Source: an uncultured Eubacteriales bacterium
GTDB taxonomy: Bacteria > Bacillota > Clostridia > Oscillospirales > Ruminococcaceae
Assembly: GCA_900314975.1 (NCBI GenBank)
Contig: OMXI01000018.1
Coordinates: 25,456 to 89,455 of the forward strand
Direction: 5' to 3'
Length of the DNA stretch: 64,000 nt
Notes under the pieces: generated by a model
The model's database searches: none
What the model was told of the DNA's origin: nothing
Seen by the model: the letters and a program-made list of their open reading frames with translations, nothing else
Shown here: positions 44,671 to 54,643 of the stretch, one piece after another
Position numbering within the stretch: the stretch's first letter is position 1
Layout: every line of letters starts with the position of its first letter
Program-made: the position numbers and the translations under genes

Positions 44671-45279
44671 TTATCTTTCCTTTCTCACGGCAGAAACGAA
44701 ATCTGCCATTTTATTTTTATCCTTTACGCCGTTCGTTTCGAGGCTGCTGCTGGCATCGACTGCAAAGGGGTGAAGCGTTTGTATCGCCTCGCCGACGTTT
44801 TGCGCTGTCAGCCCGCCTGCTAAAAAGAACGGTCTTTGTATGCCTTTTATAAGCGAATGGTCAAAGGTTTTTCCTGTACCTGTTCCCGAATCGAGAAGGA
44901 CGAAGTCTGCCGCCGATTTTTCGGCAAGCTGCACGTCCTGCTCGGATTTGATTTTAAATGCTTTGATTATCGGCTTGCCTGCTTGGGCGCGAAGATTGGC
45001 GATATAGCGCTCGTCCTCACTGCCGTGCAGCTGTATGATATCAAGCATTTCGGCGTAGTAATCCATTATGTTTTCTATCGGTTCATCAACGAAAACGCCG
45101 ACTTTTTTGATACTTTTATCATAGTCATCAAGATAGGAAGCAAGCTCGCAGAACGTGCCAAGACCTATTGAGCGCTTGAAGCCCTGCGTGAGAATAAAGC
45201 CGACGTAGTCTGCCGAAAATTCGGCTGCGGCGATAACGTCGGGGGGATTCATCATTCCGCAGAGTTTGATTTTAGTCAT
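44671..45279 (-). CDS. trpF: Phosphoribosylanthranilate isomerase
   Basis: A 202-residue TIM barrel performing the Amadori rearrangement to CdRP. Typical motifs are [11 protein letters not shown], with the catalytic Cys near residue 7, [30 protein letters not shown] (catalytic Asp) and [16 protein letters not shown]. It overlaps trpC by 4 bp. Confidence 0.96.
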   Translation of the reverse strand: MTKIKLCGMMNPPDVIAAAEFSADYVGFILTQGFKRSIGLGTFCELASYLDDYDKSIKKVGVFVDEPIENIMDYYAEMLDIIQLHGSEDERYIANLRAQAGKPIIKAFKIKSEQDVQLAEKSAADFVLLDSGTGTGKTFDHSLIKGIQRPFFLAGGLTAQNVGEAIQTLHPFAVDASSSLETNGVKDKNKMADFVSAVRKER

Positions 45280-46061
45280 TGTATCTCACACCGCAGCTGT
45301 TTGAGCTTTTGTGCGATATTATCTGCGCGCATAAGCGCCTCGCCGATAAGCACTGCGTCAACACCTGCGTCCTCAAGCTGTGCAACGTCTGCGCGGTCTT
45401 TTACGCCGCTTTCGGAGACGAACAGAATGTCGCTTGGGACAAGCTCTCTCAATCTGCGGCTGTTGCCTGTATCGACTGAAAAATCGGCAAGGTTGCGATT
45501 GTTTACGCCGATTATCCTTGCGCCTGCGCTGACGGCAAGCTTTACCTCGCTTTCGTCGTGCGCCTCGACAAGCGCCGAAAGACCGAGCTGTGCGCAGATG
45601 TCAAGGTAGCTTTCAAGCTGCTGCGGCGAAAGTATCGAGCAGATAAGCAGCACGGCTTTTGCGCCAAGCAGCTTTGCCTGATATATCATATACTCGTCGA
45701 CTGTGAAATCCTTGCGCAGACAGGGTATGGCGACCGCCTGCGCTATCTGCTCAAGGTACCTGCTGCTGCCGAGGAACTTTGTCGGCTCGGTGAGTACAGA
45801 GATACAGTCTGCACCTGCGGACTGATACTGCCTTGCTATATCAAGGTATGGGAAATCGGGCGAGATGATGCCTTTTGAGGGGCTTGCCTTTTTGCACTCG
45901 CAGATGAAAGATATGCCGCCCTTGCCAAGTGCGGTCTCAAACTCAAAGCTGCCTTTTTCAAGGGCGAATGCCTGCTGCTTTATCTGTTCGGGCGAAAGGC
46001 TTTTCTTTGCTGCCTCTACGCGCTCGCGCGCGCTTTGTGCAAGCGTTTCAAGTATGGTCAT
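45276..46061 (-). CDS. trpC: Indole-3-glycerol phosphate synthase
   Basis: A 261-residue TIM barrel that closes the indole ring of CdRP. Conserved motifs are FICECKKASPSKGII (catalytic Glu and Lys), VLTEPTKFLGSSRYL, CLRKDFTVDEYMIYQAKLLG, IIGVNNRNLADFSVD and VSESGVKDRADV. It stands alone, not fused to trpF, and overlaps it by 4 bp. TCTCC-rich sequence upstream gives the ribosome site AAGGAGAAAC. Confidence 0.97.
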   Translation of the reverse strand: MTILETLAQSARERVEAAKKSLSPEQIKQQAFALEKGSFEFETALGKGGISFICECKKASPSKGIISPDFPYLDIARQYQSAGADCISVLTEPTKFLGSSRYLEQIAQAVAIPCLRKDFTVDEYMIYQAKLLGAKAVLLICSILSPQQLESYLDICAQLGLSALVEAHDESEVKLAVSAGARIIGVNNRNLADFSVDTGNSRRLRELVPSDILFVSESGVKDRADVAQLEDAGVDAVLIGEALMRADNIAQKLKQLRCEIQ

Positions 46062-46071
46062 TTGTTTCTCC

Positions 46072-47046
46072 TTATCTGTTTGAGACCTCTATTACCTTTT
46101 CAAGAGTTTCGTATGCTTTGCCGCTGTCCTTGCCGCCCACGCAAAGTGCTGCACCTGCGTTGAGCAGGACAGCGTCTCTTTTAGCGCCTTTTTCCTCGCC
46201 GCGAAGGATACGGCGGGTTATCTCGGCGTTTTCCTGCGGAGTGCCGCCCTTGATGTCCTCGTGGGTGCCGCCTGCAAGCCCGAACTGTGAAGGCTCGATG
46301 TCATAGCTTTTGAACCAGCCCTCCTTGAGCTCGCAGATGTGGGTCGGTGCGGCTACGGATACCTCGTCGAGCTTATCGGTGCCGAAAACTACCATTCCGC
46401 GCTTTACGCCGAGGTTCATAAGCACCTGCGCAAGCGGCTCGACGAGAGAACGGTCGTAGACTCCCAGTACAAAGCGCTTGGGGCTTGAGGGGTTGGTGAG
46501 AGGTCCGAGGATATTGAACACGGTCCTTATGCCAAGCTCTTTTCTTATCGGTCCGACATACTTCATTGAGGTGTGGTATTTCTGCGCAAAGAAGAAGCAG
46601 AAATTCGTTTCGTCAAGCATTTCGCGGCATTTTGCTACGTCCTGCTGGATATTTACGCCGAGTGCTTCAAGGCAGTCTGCTGTGCCGCAAAGCGACGATG
46701 CTGCGCGGTTGCCGTGCTTTGCTACCTTGATACCCGACGCTGCGATGACCATTGCGGAGGTGGTGGAGATGTTAAAGCTGTGGGCATTGTCTCCGCCTGT
46801 GCCGACAATCTCAAGCAGGTCGTCGTCATTTTCAAACTTTATGGCTGCATCGCGCATTGCTGCTGCGCAGCCTGCTATCTCCTCGATCGTTTCTGCTTTT
46901 GTGGACTTTGTGGAGAGCGCTGCAAGGAACGCTGCGTTCTGCGTGGCGCTGGTCTTGCCCGACATTATCTCGCTTATTACCTCGTATGCCTCGTCGTATG
47001 TGAGGTCCTGCTTATCTACTATTTTAACTATTGCTTTCTCGATCAT
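46072..47046 (-). CDS. trpD: Anthranilate phosphoribosyltransferase
   Basis: A 324-residue enzyme joining anthranilate to PRPP. The PRPP/metal motif [19 protein letters not shown], the loop [20 protein letters not shown] and the second metal motif [15 protein letters not shown] are present. It is somewhat short against about 335-345 aa but complete. It follows AAGGGGGATATAAC and lies 13 bp after trpG. Confidence 0.96.
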   Translation of the reverse strand: MIEKAIVKIVDKQDLTYDEAYEVISEIMSGKTSATQNAAFLAALSTKSTKAETIEEIAGCAAAMRDAAIKFENDDDLLEIVGTGGDNAHSFNISTTSAMVIAASGIKVAKHGNRAASSLCGTADCLEALGVNIQQDVAKCREMLDETNFCFFFAQKYHTSMKYVGPIRKELGIRTVFNILGPLTNPSSPKRFVLGVYDRSLVEPLAQVLMNLGVKRGMVVFGTDKLDEVSVAAPTHICELKEGWFKSYDIEPSQFGLAGGTHEDIKGGTPQENAEITRRILRGEEKGAKRDAVLLNAGAALCVGGKDSGKAYETLEKVIEVSNR

Positions 47047-47059
47047 TGTTATATCCCCC

Positions 47060-47620
47060 TTAAAGATTTATAAAGTTTTCAAGCATTTGTCTGCCAAGCG
47101 GTGTGAGTATCGACTCGGGGTGGAACTGCACGCCGTAGATTGCATACTGCTTATGCTGTACTGCCATTACCTCGCCGTCGTCGGTCTGCGCCGTTATTTT
47201 AAGGCAATCGGGCAGGTCCTGTGCGGCAAGTGAATGATACCTTGCGACCTGTGTTTGCGTTGGCAAGCCTTTGAAAAGCGCGCACTCGGTATCGAGCGTG
47301 ACGGTGCTTTGCTTGCCGTGCATAAGGCGCTTTGCGTGGACTATCTGTGCGCCGAACGCTTCGCATATCGCCTGATGACCCAGGCACACGCCAAGGGTGG
47401 CTATATCCTTTGAAACGGTCTGCGCGACCTCGACGGTCACGCCTGCGTCCTGCGGTCTGCCGGGACCTGGGGAAAGTATTATCTTTTCGGGTGCAAGCTG
47501 TCTTATCTGCTGTGCTGTCATTTCGTCGTTTCTTATGACTTTGATGTCGGGTTCAAGCTCGCCGACCATCTGGTAAAGATTATACGAAAAGCTGTCGTAA
47601 TTGTCAATAAGAAGAATCAT
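47060..47620 (-). CDS. trpG: Anthranilate synthase glutamine amidotransferase subunit
   Basis: A 186-residue class I glutaminase supplying ammonia to TrpE. It shows the oxyanion motif [11 protein letters not shown], nucleophile [10 protein letters not shown] and catalytic HPESI near the end. It overlaps trpE by 4 bp. The same subunit could also serve aminodeoxychorismate synthase, as in Bacillus, but its position argues for tryptophan. Confidence 0.96.
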   Translation of the reverse strand: MILLIDNYDSFSYNLYQMVGELEPDIKVIRNDEMTAQQIRQLAPEKIILSPGPGRPQDAGVTVEVAQTVSKDIATLGVCLGHQAICEAFGAQIVHAKRLMHGKQSTVTLDTECALFKGLPTQTQVARYHSLAAQDLPDCLKITAQTDDGEVMAVQHKQYAIYGVQFHPESILTPLGRQMLENFINL

Positions 47621-49083
47621 TCTGTGACCTCCTGTGCTGCTTTGAGCGCCTCTACAACGGCGGCTGCTTTGTTTATGCTTTCGCGGTACTCGTTGACGGG
47701 GACTGAATCTGCAACTATACCTGCGCCGCTGCGGACAAAGACCTTGCCGTTTTTCTTGAACGCGGAGCGTATTGCTATGCAGGTATCGAGGTTGCCTGTG
47801 AAGTCGATATAGCCTATTGCGCCGCCGTAGAGACCGCGTTTATTGTTTTCAAGCTGTGCGATAAGCTGGCAGGCTCTTATCTTCGGTGCGCCCGACAGTG
47901 TACCTGCGGGAAGGACTGCGCTCACCGCGTCAAGTGCATCGCAGCCGTCTTTTATCTCGCCGCGCACGGTAGAGCCGATATGCATAACGTGGGAGAACCT
48001 TTCTATCGTCATATAGCGCTCGACCTTTACGGAGCCGAAGGTACTTATTCTGCCAAGGTCGTTTCTGCCCAAATCGACGAGCATATTGTGTTCGGCAAGC
48101 TCTTTTTCGTCGGCAAGCAGCTCGGCTTCAAGCGCTTTATCCTGTTCGTCGGTCTTGCCCCTCGGTCTTGTACCTGCGAGAGGGAAAGTGTGCAGCACGC
48201 CGTCTTCAAGCTTTACAAGAGTTTCGGGTGATGCGCCTGCTATCTCGACATCGGTGCCGGAAAAGTAGAACATATACGGCGAGGGGTTGGCGGTGCGCAG
48301 GACGCGGTAGGTGTTGAGCAGGCTGCCGTCATACTCGGCGCACAGGCGGTTTGAAAGGACTATCTGGAAGATGTCGCCCTCGGTGATATGCGTTTTTGCC
48401 TTTTCGACCATTTCGCAGAACTGCGATTGCGAGAAAAGCTCGGTGACCTCGGATCTCAGTCTGCCTGCTGGCTCTGCTAAAGGCTTGCCGTGCATAAGCA
48501 GGTCTGCCATTTTTTCAAGGTCTGCGCAGGCTTTTGCGTAGCCCTTTTCAACGTCGTCAAGCTTCATATTGGCAATCAGCACGATGCGTCCGCGGTAGTT
48601 GTCAAAGGCAATGACCTTATCAAACAGCATAAGGTCGGCATTTTTGAAATGCTCGCTGTCGTCGACGGGCAGCTTTACTGTCGGCTCGCTGTAGCCGATA
48701 AAATCATAGGCAAAGTACCCCACAAGTCCGCCTGTGAAAGACGGGAGCCCTTGTATTTTCGGGCTGCGGTAGTGTGAGAGCAGCTCGCGGATATGCTGTG
48801 CGGGGTCTTGGGTGTGTATCTGCTTATCGCCTATTGTTAGCGTATTGTCGTCGCAGGTGAGGCAAAGCGCGGGGTCATAGCCCATAAATGACCAGCGCCC
48901 CCACTTTTCTCTGTCCTCTGCGGATTCGAGCAGGTAGCAGTGGGTGGACACGTTTTTGAGTTTCTTTACCGCTTCTATCGGTGTACAGATGTCTGACAGC
49001 AGCTCGCAGCTTATCGGCATAATGTCATATTTGCCGCTTTTTGCGTACTCACGCGCTGTTTCGATGCTTGGATAAAAATTCAT
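47617..49083 (-). CDS. trpE: Anthranilate synthase component I
   Basis: A 488-residue chorismate-using enzyme. The N-terminal region carries the tryptophan feedback element [20 protein letters not shown]. The C-terminal catalytic region has [50 protein letters not shown] and [20 protein letters not shown]. It is the first gene of trpEGDCFBA, read through the T-box leader, and follows GGAGGTGCCTT. Both feedback inhibition and T-box control are expected. Confidence 0.97.
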   Translation of the reverse strand: MNFYPSIETAREYAKSGKYDIMPISCELLSDICTPIEAVKKLKNVSTHCYLLESAEDREKWGRWSFMGYDPALCLTCDDNTLTIGDKQIHTQDPAQHIRELLSHYRSPKIQGLPSFTGGLVGYFAYDFIGYSEPTVKLPVDDSEHFKNADLMLFDKVIAFDNYRGRIVLIANMKLDDVEKGYAKACADLEKMADLLMHGKPLAEPAGRLRSEVTELFSQSQFCEMVEKAKTHITEGDIFQIVLSNRLCAEYDGSLLNTYRVLRTANPSPYMFYFSGTDVEIAGASPETLVKLEDGVLHTFPLAGTRPRGKTDEQDKALEAELLADEKELAEHNMLVDLGRNDLGRISTFGSVKVERYMTIERFSHVMHIGSTVRGEIKDGCDALDAVSAVLPAGTLSGAPKIRACQLIAQLENNKRGLYGGAIGYIDFTGNLDTCIAIRSAFKKNGKVFVRSGAGIVADSVPVNEYRESINKAAAVVEALKAAQEVTE

Positions 49084-49103
49084 AAGGCACCTCCGTAATG
49101 CAA

Positions 49104-49390
49104 AATAAAAACGCCCTTAACAAAACCTTACGGTCTTGTCAAGGACGAATAACTGCATTATCCGCGGTGCCACCTTGATTCGCAGCCTTGCTGCGCACTT
49201 AGCAGGATACCAACATATCCCCGGCAACTGACGTATGCCAGCACGTCGCAGAATACTCTGCCCTTTCAGGCATTTGACTGCGCCCTCGGCGGTCCATTTG
49301 ATGACTTGTTTTTCGCTCGGCTCTCACCTTTCCCAAGCTCTCTGTGGAAGCATCATCACCGTTATCTCCGCGTCAACGGTTTATCTTTGT
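49104..49390 (-). promoter_or_regulatory. T-box riboswitch, tryptophan specifier
   Basis: The leader reads uncharged tRNA-Trp to allow trp transcription. The T-box sequence AAGGTGGCACCGCGG lies at 49162-49176. Upstream Stem I features are AGAGAG and GGTGAGAG. The likely specifier is UGG followed by A (49294-49296 on the minus strand), matching tryptophan. Downstream, CGTCCTTGACAA and TTGTTAAGGGCG form the terminator with TTTTTATTTT (about 49104-49150), ending just before trpE. Confidence 0.93.
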
Positions 49391-49395
49391 TTCAC

Positions 49396-49424
49396 ATTAT
49401 AGCACTGCTCTTAACATTTGTCAA
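49396..49424 (-). promoter_or_regulatory. Promoter of the trp operon
   Basis: Minus-strand TTGACA (49419-49424) and TATAAT (49396-49401) with a 17-bp spacer, immediately upstream of the T-box leader. Confidence 0.92.
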
Positions 49425-49470
49425 CACTTTTTTGAAAAAAATTTGCGCACCCGCGCAAAGTGCGCTGCTA

Positions 49471-49499
49471 TTGACTTATACGGTTATTTATGTTATAAT
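49471..49499 (+). promoter_or_regulatory. Promoter of the sulfatase-fold membrane gene
   Basis: TTGACT (49471-49476) and TATAAT (49494-49499) with a 17-bp spacer, 34 bp before the start codon and divergent from the trp promoter. Confidence 0.85.
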
Positions 49500-49532
49500 T
49501 ATTTAGTATATATTTTTAACGGAGGTCAAAAA

Positions 49533-51605
49533 ATGAAGCTGCTTTCTTTGCCGCTGAAAAAGGCGGTGCCTTCACCTAAAGTGCAAAAAAACACGGGCAT
49601 TGTACTGGGTGCTTTATTTGCTGCATCGCTCGTTTGTCTTGCATACTACAAAAACATTTCAGTAATACTTGCAGCGTTCGTGGGCGCTGCTGCGGTATTT
49701 GCACACATATGGTTCAAGCTGTACAGGCTGATGTGGAACAATCCCCTGATCTATCACCTTATCTGCGCTCTTGGGGCTGCATACCTTGGCTCGAACGTCA
49801 TTGGAATTGCTGACGCTCCGCAGATGGACAAGGTGCTTTTGACTATCGCATCGGGCGCGGTGTTTTCTTTCTTCATTTTAGAGCTTATCTGCGGCATTTT
49901 TTTGAAATTCGTTATGGACAAGCCTGAGCCGAAAAACTTTCTCAAAGCCTTTGCGGTGGTTTTCTCGCTGCTGTTTACCTGCTTTGTTTATCTTCCGTCG
50001 GAGACGTACATCAACAACTCAGCTAACTACCGCTATGTATACTTGGACTTTGCGCCGTACATCTTTATACGCACTATCGTTTTCTCGCTGCTCGCGGCGG
50101 TGGCTGCCTGCGCACTGAAAAAAGCTGTGTTCAAGGTTGTTTGCTGCATAGGCGCGGGTCTTACGCTTTGCACATACTGCCAATATATGTTTATGAATAA
50201 AGACCTGCCGCTTGCGATAGACGACCCGATAGACTGGGAAAGCCTTAAAACAAAGGCTGTGATAAACGCGCTGGTATGGGTCGGTCTCTTCCTGCTGCCG
50301 CTTGCCTTTATGCTTATCACAAGCAGGATAAAGGCTGTGAAAAACAACAAGGCTGTCCGCAACGCACCTGTTTGCGTATCGGCGCTTATCGGTGCGGTAC
50401 AGGTTCTTTCGCTGGCTATAATGCTTTTCACGACAAGCTCGGAGCTGTTCGGCTCGCGTTTGTGTCTGCTTTCTAACAAGGAGCAGTTCGTTGTATCGTC
50501 AAAAAAGAACGTTATCACGTTTATTCTGGATATGTCCGACAGGCATTACTTTGACGACGCTTACAAGTCTGATCCCGAAAAGTTTGAGTTCTTAAAAGAC
50601 TTTACCTATTACACAAATGCGGCGATGGTTTATGATTCGACCAATCTTTCGATACCGCAGATGCTTTCGGGCTACAAGGAGATACCAAAGGACAACGGCT
50701 TTTACGAGTGGATGGAAAATGCGTGGAAATCCGACACCTGTGAGACATTCTACAAGAGGCTGCACGACAATGACTACAAGGTGAATGTTTTCGGCAGTTT
50801 CGGAAACACTTATCAGTATCTTGACGGAAAGGTCGACAACTGCGAGGAGATAGACAGAGACGACATATACATTATTAAGAACGACCTTTATGAAAGCATA
50901 AATGATATGGCTGCGTTCAGGTATCTGCCTATCGGGCTGAAAAAACATTATGAGCCTGACATGAACAGCGTCAACTACGCGGTGGATATGCCTAACAGCT
51001 GCATTATGGACAATAACGAGTATGCACAGGAAATGAATCTGAAAAAATCCGACAGCGACAAGAATTATTTCATTGTCGAGCATCTTTACGGATCGCACTA
51101 CACCGACAAGGAAGCAGGCACGCAAAGCTCGCTCGATGCTTTGAAAAAATACACCGACCAGCTGAAAAAGCTTGGTGTGTATGATGATGCGGTCATCATT
51201 ATTACTGCCGACCACGGTACGCACGGCGAACCTGATAATTTCCCGATATGGTACATAAAGAGAGCCAATGAACACAACGACCAGATGCAGTACAACAATG
51301 CGCCTATATGCTTTACCGACTACCTTGCGACCTGCCTTGACACTGCGGGGCTGAAGCAGGACGGCGACGAGGAGTTGTTCGGGCGCAGTATATATCAGAT
51401 AAAAGAGGACGAGCAAAGGGAACGCTTGCTGTTTGAGCGCAACGGATTTAAGTTTACGGGCGAGATAAACGGCAAGAAATGGAACGAGATGTTCAAAAAG
51501 GGCAACTTTTACGGGTACTACTTCACGGGCGACAGAGAGGCTCTAAAGGAACGCACTGAAAGCGGTCCGCCCGATATTTACATTGCGCTGAACTACGAAT
51601 GCTGA
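49533..51605 (+). CDS. Sulfatase-fold membrane transferase
   Basis: A 690-residue protein of the alkaline phosphatase superfamily. About nine membrane helices fill residues 20-310. The extracytoplasmic domain begins with VITFILDMSDRHYFDD, the metal-binding strand, with a nucleophile candidate in VYDSTNLSIPQML. Later metal motifs are EHLYGSHY and IITADHGTHGEPD. Family members transfer phosphoethanolamine, phosphoglycerol or similar groups to envelope glycans. The ATG at 49533 follows AACGGAGGTC. It is monocistronic and converges with the phosphonate operon, whose product could be its donor or acceptor; that link is inference. Confidence 0.83.
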   Translation: MKLLSLPLKKAVPSPKVQKNTGIVLGALFAASLVCLAYYKNISVILAAFVGAAAVFAHIWFKLYRLMWNNPLIYHLICALGAAYLGSNVIGIADAPQMDKVLLTIASGAVFSFFILELICGIFLKFVMDKPEPKNFLKAFAVVFSLLFTCFVYLPSETYINNSANYRYVYLDFAPYIFIRTIVFSLLAAVAACALKKAVFKVVCCIGAGLTLCTYCQYMFMNKDLPLAIDDPIDWESLKTKAVINALVWVGLFLLPLAFMLITSRIKAVKNNKAVRNAPVCVSALIGAVQVLSLAIMLFTTSSELFGSRLCLLSNKEQFVVSSKKNVITFILDMSDRHYFDDAYKSDPEKFEFLKDFTYYTNAAMVYDSTNLSIPQMLSGYKEIPKDNGFYEWMENAWKSDTCETFYKRLHDNDYKVNVFGSFGNTYQYLDGKVDNCEEIDRDDIYIIKNDLYESINDMAAFRYLPIGLKKHYEPDMNSVNYAVDMPNSCIMDNNEYAQEMNLKKSDSDKNYFIVEHLYGSHYTDKEAGTQSSLDALKKYTDQLKKLGVYDDAVIIITADHGTHGEPDNFPIWYIKRANEHNDQMQYNNAPICFTDYLATCLDTAGLKQDGDEELFGRSIYQIKEDEQRERLLFERNGFKFTGEINGKKWNEMFKKGNFYGYYFTGDREALKERTESGPPDIYIALNYEC

Positions 51606-51612
51606 CAAAAAG

Positions 51613-51650
51613 AACCGTTCACGGCTTAACGGCTGTGAACGGTTTTTTGT
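51613..51650. terminator. Bidirectional terminator
   Basis: AACCGTTCAC and GTGAACGGTT form a perfect 10-bp stem followed by TTTTTTG. It separates the sulfatase-fold gene from the end of the phosphonate operon. Confidence 0.85.
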
Positions 51651-51651
51651 T

Positions 51652-52839
51652 TTATGCTTTTTTTGCAAGCTGTGGGGTGATTATTTCGTCGATGATAAAG
51701 CGTGCGGTTTTGTCGATATCGTCAAAGGCGACCTGCTTGGGCAGGGTGACACCGAACGCTTTTTGCGCTTTTTGGATAAGTGCGTCGGTGTAGATGAGCG
51801 TTCCGTCTCTGACATCTTCGACACCGTCAAGCGCCATAGATGCTCTGTCGGCGGTGTTCATTTCTTCAAAGGTGAACACCGACTGGTCTATCCACGCACC
51901 GAGCTTGTCCTCTTTATAGCCGACAAGCACGGGATAGCCGCCGATATTTCCGTCAAAGCCCGGGATAAACAGTCTTTGCGTTTCGTGCGTTCTGATCGCG
52001 TCGATTAGCGCTGTGATGATACGGCAGTTGCTTGAGGCATTCATCATATTGCGTGTCTGATCGACGGGCATAGGTATTTTGCAGCGTGCAAAAATCTCGT
52101 CCTGCGCAAGCTGCTTTTCCTCGCCGCCGTAGTATATTTTCAGCGGAAGAGGCACGCCCTCGGTCTGCCCCTCCTTGCTTATGCAGACATCGTGGAAATG
52201 CCCTGCGGCAAACATAACGTCTACGTTCCAGAAATCCTTTACGCCGAGCATTTCGGCTGCTGCGTACTGTATACGCGGAACAAGGTGGTTGAGATTTCCG
52301 CTGCCAAAGTCGGGGTACGCCTTGCCTGCGCTTTTGAGCCAGGGGATAACTGCGTCGGAATAAGAGGTGTTGATAACGACTGCGTCGGTATCGGCTGCGT
52401 CGCAAGCTGCCATAACGTTCTTTGTAAAGCGTATGGCAAGCGGGCTCCAGATACCGTAGGCTCTGACGTTTGCCCAGGAAATGCTGCCGTATTTAAGCCC
52501 CGGATACGCGCGGCTGGAGTTGACGATGAAATCAGGCTTATGCTTTTTTATTGCGGCAGTCACGGAGTCTGTATCGTCAAGGTCGACACCGCCCTGCACC
52601 TCGATATGTGTTTTGTTTACGCCGCGGATAAGCGCTGAGATCCTTGCTATATTCACTTTGGTCTGCATTTTCTGCTCGTCTCTTCCGACTGCGACAATGC
52701 TCAATGCGGGGTCTGCGCGGCTGATAAGGTAGTCAAGCAGGTAGGCTCCCACGCTGCCAAGACCGATTATCATTACCTTGACGTTTCCGCTTTTTATATG
52801 GTTTTCCAGCGTTTGAAGTCTTTGCTGCAAGGTCTTCAT
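51652..52839 (-). CDS. NAD(P)-binding dehydrogenase-like protein, unknown substrate
   Basis: A 395-residue protein with an N-terminal Rossmann motif (KVMIIGLGSVGAYLLDYL) and acidic residues after the second strand (VGRDEQ), suggesting NAD use. NSSRAYPG and NTSYSDAVIPWL are unusual conserved-looking patches. The overall layout recalls saccharopine dehydrogenase-like or 6-phospho-glycosidase-type dehydrogenases, but I cannot assign a reaction. It is the last of nine genes in the phosphonate operon and overlaps the preceding cytidylyltransferase by 4 bp, so it probably acts on the same polymer building block. Confidence 0.7.
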   Translation of the reverse strand: MKTLQQRLQTLENHIKSGNVKVMIIGLGSVGAYLLDYLISRADPALSIVAVGRDEQKMQTKVNIARISALIRGVNKTHIEVQGGVDLDDTDSVTAAIKKHKPDFIVNSSRAYPGLKYGSISWANVRAYGIWSPLAIRFTKNVMAACDAADTDAVVINTSYSDAVIPWLKSAGKAYPDFGSGNLNHLVPRIQYAAAEMLGVKDFWNVDVMFAAGHFHDVCISKEGQTEGVPLPLKIYYGGEEKQLAQDEIFARCKIPMPVDQTRNMMNASSNCRIITALIDAIRTHETQRLFIPGFDGNIGGYPVLVGYKEDKLGAWIDQSVFTFEEMNTADRASMALDGVEDVRDGTLIYTDALIQKAQKAFGVTLPKQVAFDDIDKTARFIIDEIITPQLAKKA

Positions 52840-53609
52840 TTTTCCTCACTCTCCCAATACGAAAGAATTTTTTTATAGTCCTGCCTTGTGTTGCAGTTTG
52901 TCCAGCGCGAAAGACAGGCAAGCTCGAAATCCTCGCTGTCGCAGCTGTCGATATAGCGCCGGATTATGCAAAGGTTGGTGCCGTGCTTTTCGTTTTCATA
53001 AAACGCTTGGTTTGCCTCTTTGAGCTTTTGCGCGTTGGTGAATTTCCAAACCTGTCCCGAATTGAGTATGACGGAGAAAGGCTCGGTTATGCTCAAAAGC
53101 CCGTGGCTGCTGTTGAAGGCGTATTTATACTGCCCCTTTGCATTTTTGTAAAGAACCACTGCTTTGTTTGCATAGATAGGCTCAAGGGTGTAGGTAAGCA
53201 CGTTTGTTTTTGCGGCGGCGACTTTTGCGAAGCTGTTGCTGTCGATATCAAGGTCGCCCTCGGCAAACAGCACCTGCTCGACATTCTCGCAGTTGTCAAA
53301 CAGCGCTTTAAGCCCGACATACAGGCTATAGCCTGATGCGAGGTCGGCAAAATGCTCGTTATACACCAAAGTCACACGCTCGCGCATTTGCTGCGGCAGG
53401 GTGTCGCAGTAGGCTTTTACCTCGTCATACCTGCTGCCGCCGACAAGGATTATTCTATCGGCAAAGCTGCATTTTTCAAGCAGGTGGTAAAGCAGGGTAT
53501 GCTTTGGATTTGATTCGTAATAGATTATTTTGTGGCGCTTGTCCGCTTCGCCCACGCCCTCGTTAAAGCGGCTCGAAACGCCTGCTATGGTGATTATCGC
53601 TGCTTTCAA
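52836..53609 (-). CDS. Nucleotidyltransferase, LicC-like
   Basis: A 257-residue sugar/choline-type nucleotidyltransferase. The N-terminal loop AAIITIAGVSSRFNEGVGE matches the GxSxRF variant of the NTP-binding motif; DKRHKIIYYE supplies the Lys, and VLFAEGDLDID the metal-binding acidic motif. It probably couples CTP or another NTP to a phosphorylated small molecule. The lower half is diverged. It lies 3 bp after the SDR gene and overlaps the dehydrogenase gene by 4 bp. Within a phosphonate operon with LicD, activation of a choline-, polyol- or phosphonate-type head group is likely. Confidence 0.78.
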   Translation of the reverse strand: MKAAIITIAGVSSRFNEGVGEADKRHKIIYYESNPKHTLLYHLLEKCSFADRIILVGGSRYDEVKAYCDTLPQQMRERVTLVYNEHFADLASGYSLYVGLKALFDNCENVEQVLFAEGDLDIDSNSFAKVAAAKTNVLTYTLEPIYANKAVVLYKNAKGQYKYAFNSSHGLLSITEPFSVILNSGQVWKFTNAQKLKEANQAFYENEKHGTNLCIIRRYIDSCDSEDFELACLSRWTNCNTRQDYKKILSYWESEEK

Positions 53610-53612
53610 GGT

Positions 53613-54629
53613 CTACTCCGTTTCTGTGCTTTTGAGGTAATTTTCAATGCACTCGTCAAGTCCTTTATCAAGGTCGACGGCAGGCTTCCAGCCTGTGCGC
53701 GTTCTTATCTTTTCGGTGGACAAAAGTCTGCGCTCGGGGTCGGATTCGCGGTAGCCGCTGAACTCTATGACGGGCTGTGTGATACCCATTTTCGCGGCGC
53801 ACTTTTTGGCAAGCTCGATTATGGTTATCTCCTCGTCGGTGGCGACGTTGTAGACGGTGCCGTCAAGTGCTGAATCGGTGGCTGCAAGTGCAAGCACGGC
53901 GCTGCAGCTGTCAAAGTTGTTGAGGAAAGTCCTGCGGTTTTTGCGGGAATTTTCAAGCAGCACTACTTTGCCGTTATTTTTAAAGCTGTTGATGATGAAT
54001 GGGATTATGTGCTTGGGGTATCTTTCGTTTTTGCTGTAGACGTTTGCAAATCTTATAGAGCAGCCCTTTATCTTTCCCGCGTCGACTGCGTCCTTGATGA
54101 AAAACTCAGTGAGCAGCTTGCCGACGGCGTAGCTTGTACGCTGGCTGTGCTCGGCATCGGAAAGAGTAAGAAAGTCGTCCTCTCTCACGCCGCCGTTTTC
54201 GTTCCACGAGTTCATTGAGTAGACCTCTGACGTTGAGCAGTTGATGAACTTATCCGCGCCCACTCTCAAAGCCTGCTGCAAGAATGCATTCATACCCGTG
54301 ACGTTGGTGTCAAAGGTTTCGTAGACACGGTAAAAATGCTCGGTATGCACGACTGCGGCGCAGTTGATGTATACGGTCTGGTCAAAGCCCTGTTTGAGTA
54401 CATTTACTCTGCTTTCAAAGTCGGTCATCTGCGATGTGCTGTTCAAATCGTACTCGAAAAACTCAAAGCGCTCGTCTGAAAGGCAGTCCTTTACTGTTTC
54501 GATGGACGATGCGTAGAAATTATCAAAGCCGATAACGTGATGCGTGGCAGATTTATCGGAAAGTATCTGCCTGACAAGCTCGCTGCCTGTCATTCCCGTT
54601 ACGCCGCTGATTGCATAAAGCGTTCCCAT
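53613..54629 (-). CDS. NAD-dependent epimerase/dehydratase (extended SDR)
   Basis: A 338-residue extended SDR. The cofactor loop is ISGVTGMTGSELVRQIL; the catalytic Ser/Thr and YxxxK are seen in NCSTSEVYSMNSW and TSYAVGKLL; the late motif RIRTGWKPAVDLDKGL is typical of nucleotide-sugar epimerases. It probably converts a nucleotide-linked sugar for the surface polymer made by this operon. The exact sugar cannot be read from the sequence. It lies 14 bp after licD. Confidence 0.85.
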   Translation of the reverse strand: MGTLYAISGVTGMTGSELVRQILSDKSATHHVIGFDNFYASSIETVKDCLSDERFEFFEYDLNSTSQMTDFESRVNVLKQGFDQTVYINCAAVVHTEHFYRVYETFDTNVTGMNAFLQQALRVGADKFINCSTSEVYSMNSWNENGGVREDDFLTLSDAEHSQRTSYAVGKLLTEFFIKDAVDAGKIKGCSIRFANVYSKNERYPKHIIPFIINSFKNNGKVVLLENSRKNRRTFLNNFDSCSAVLALAATDSALDGTVYNVATDEEITIIELAKKCAAKMGITQPVIEFSGYRESDPERRLLSTEKIRTRTGWKPAVDLDKGLDECIENYLKSTETE

Positions 54630-54643
54630 TTTATTCAGCTCCC

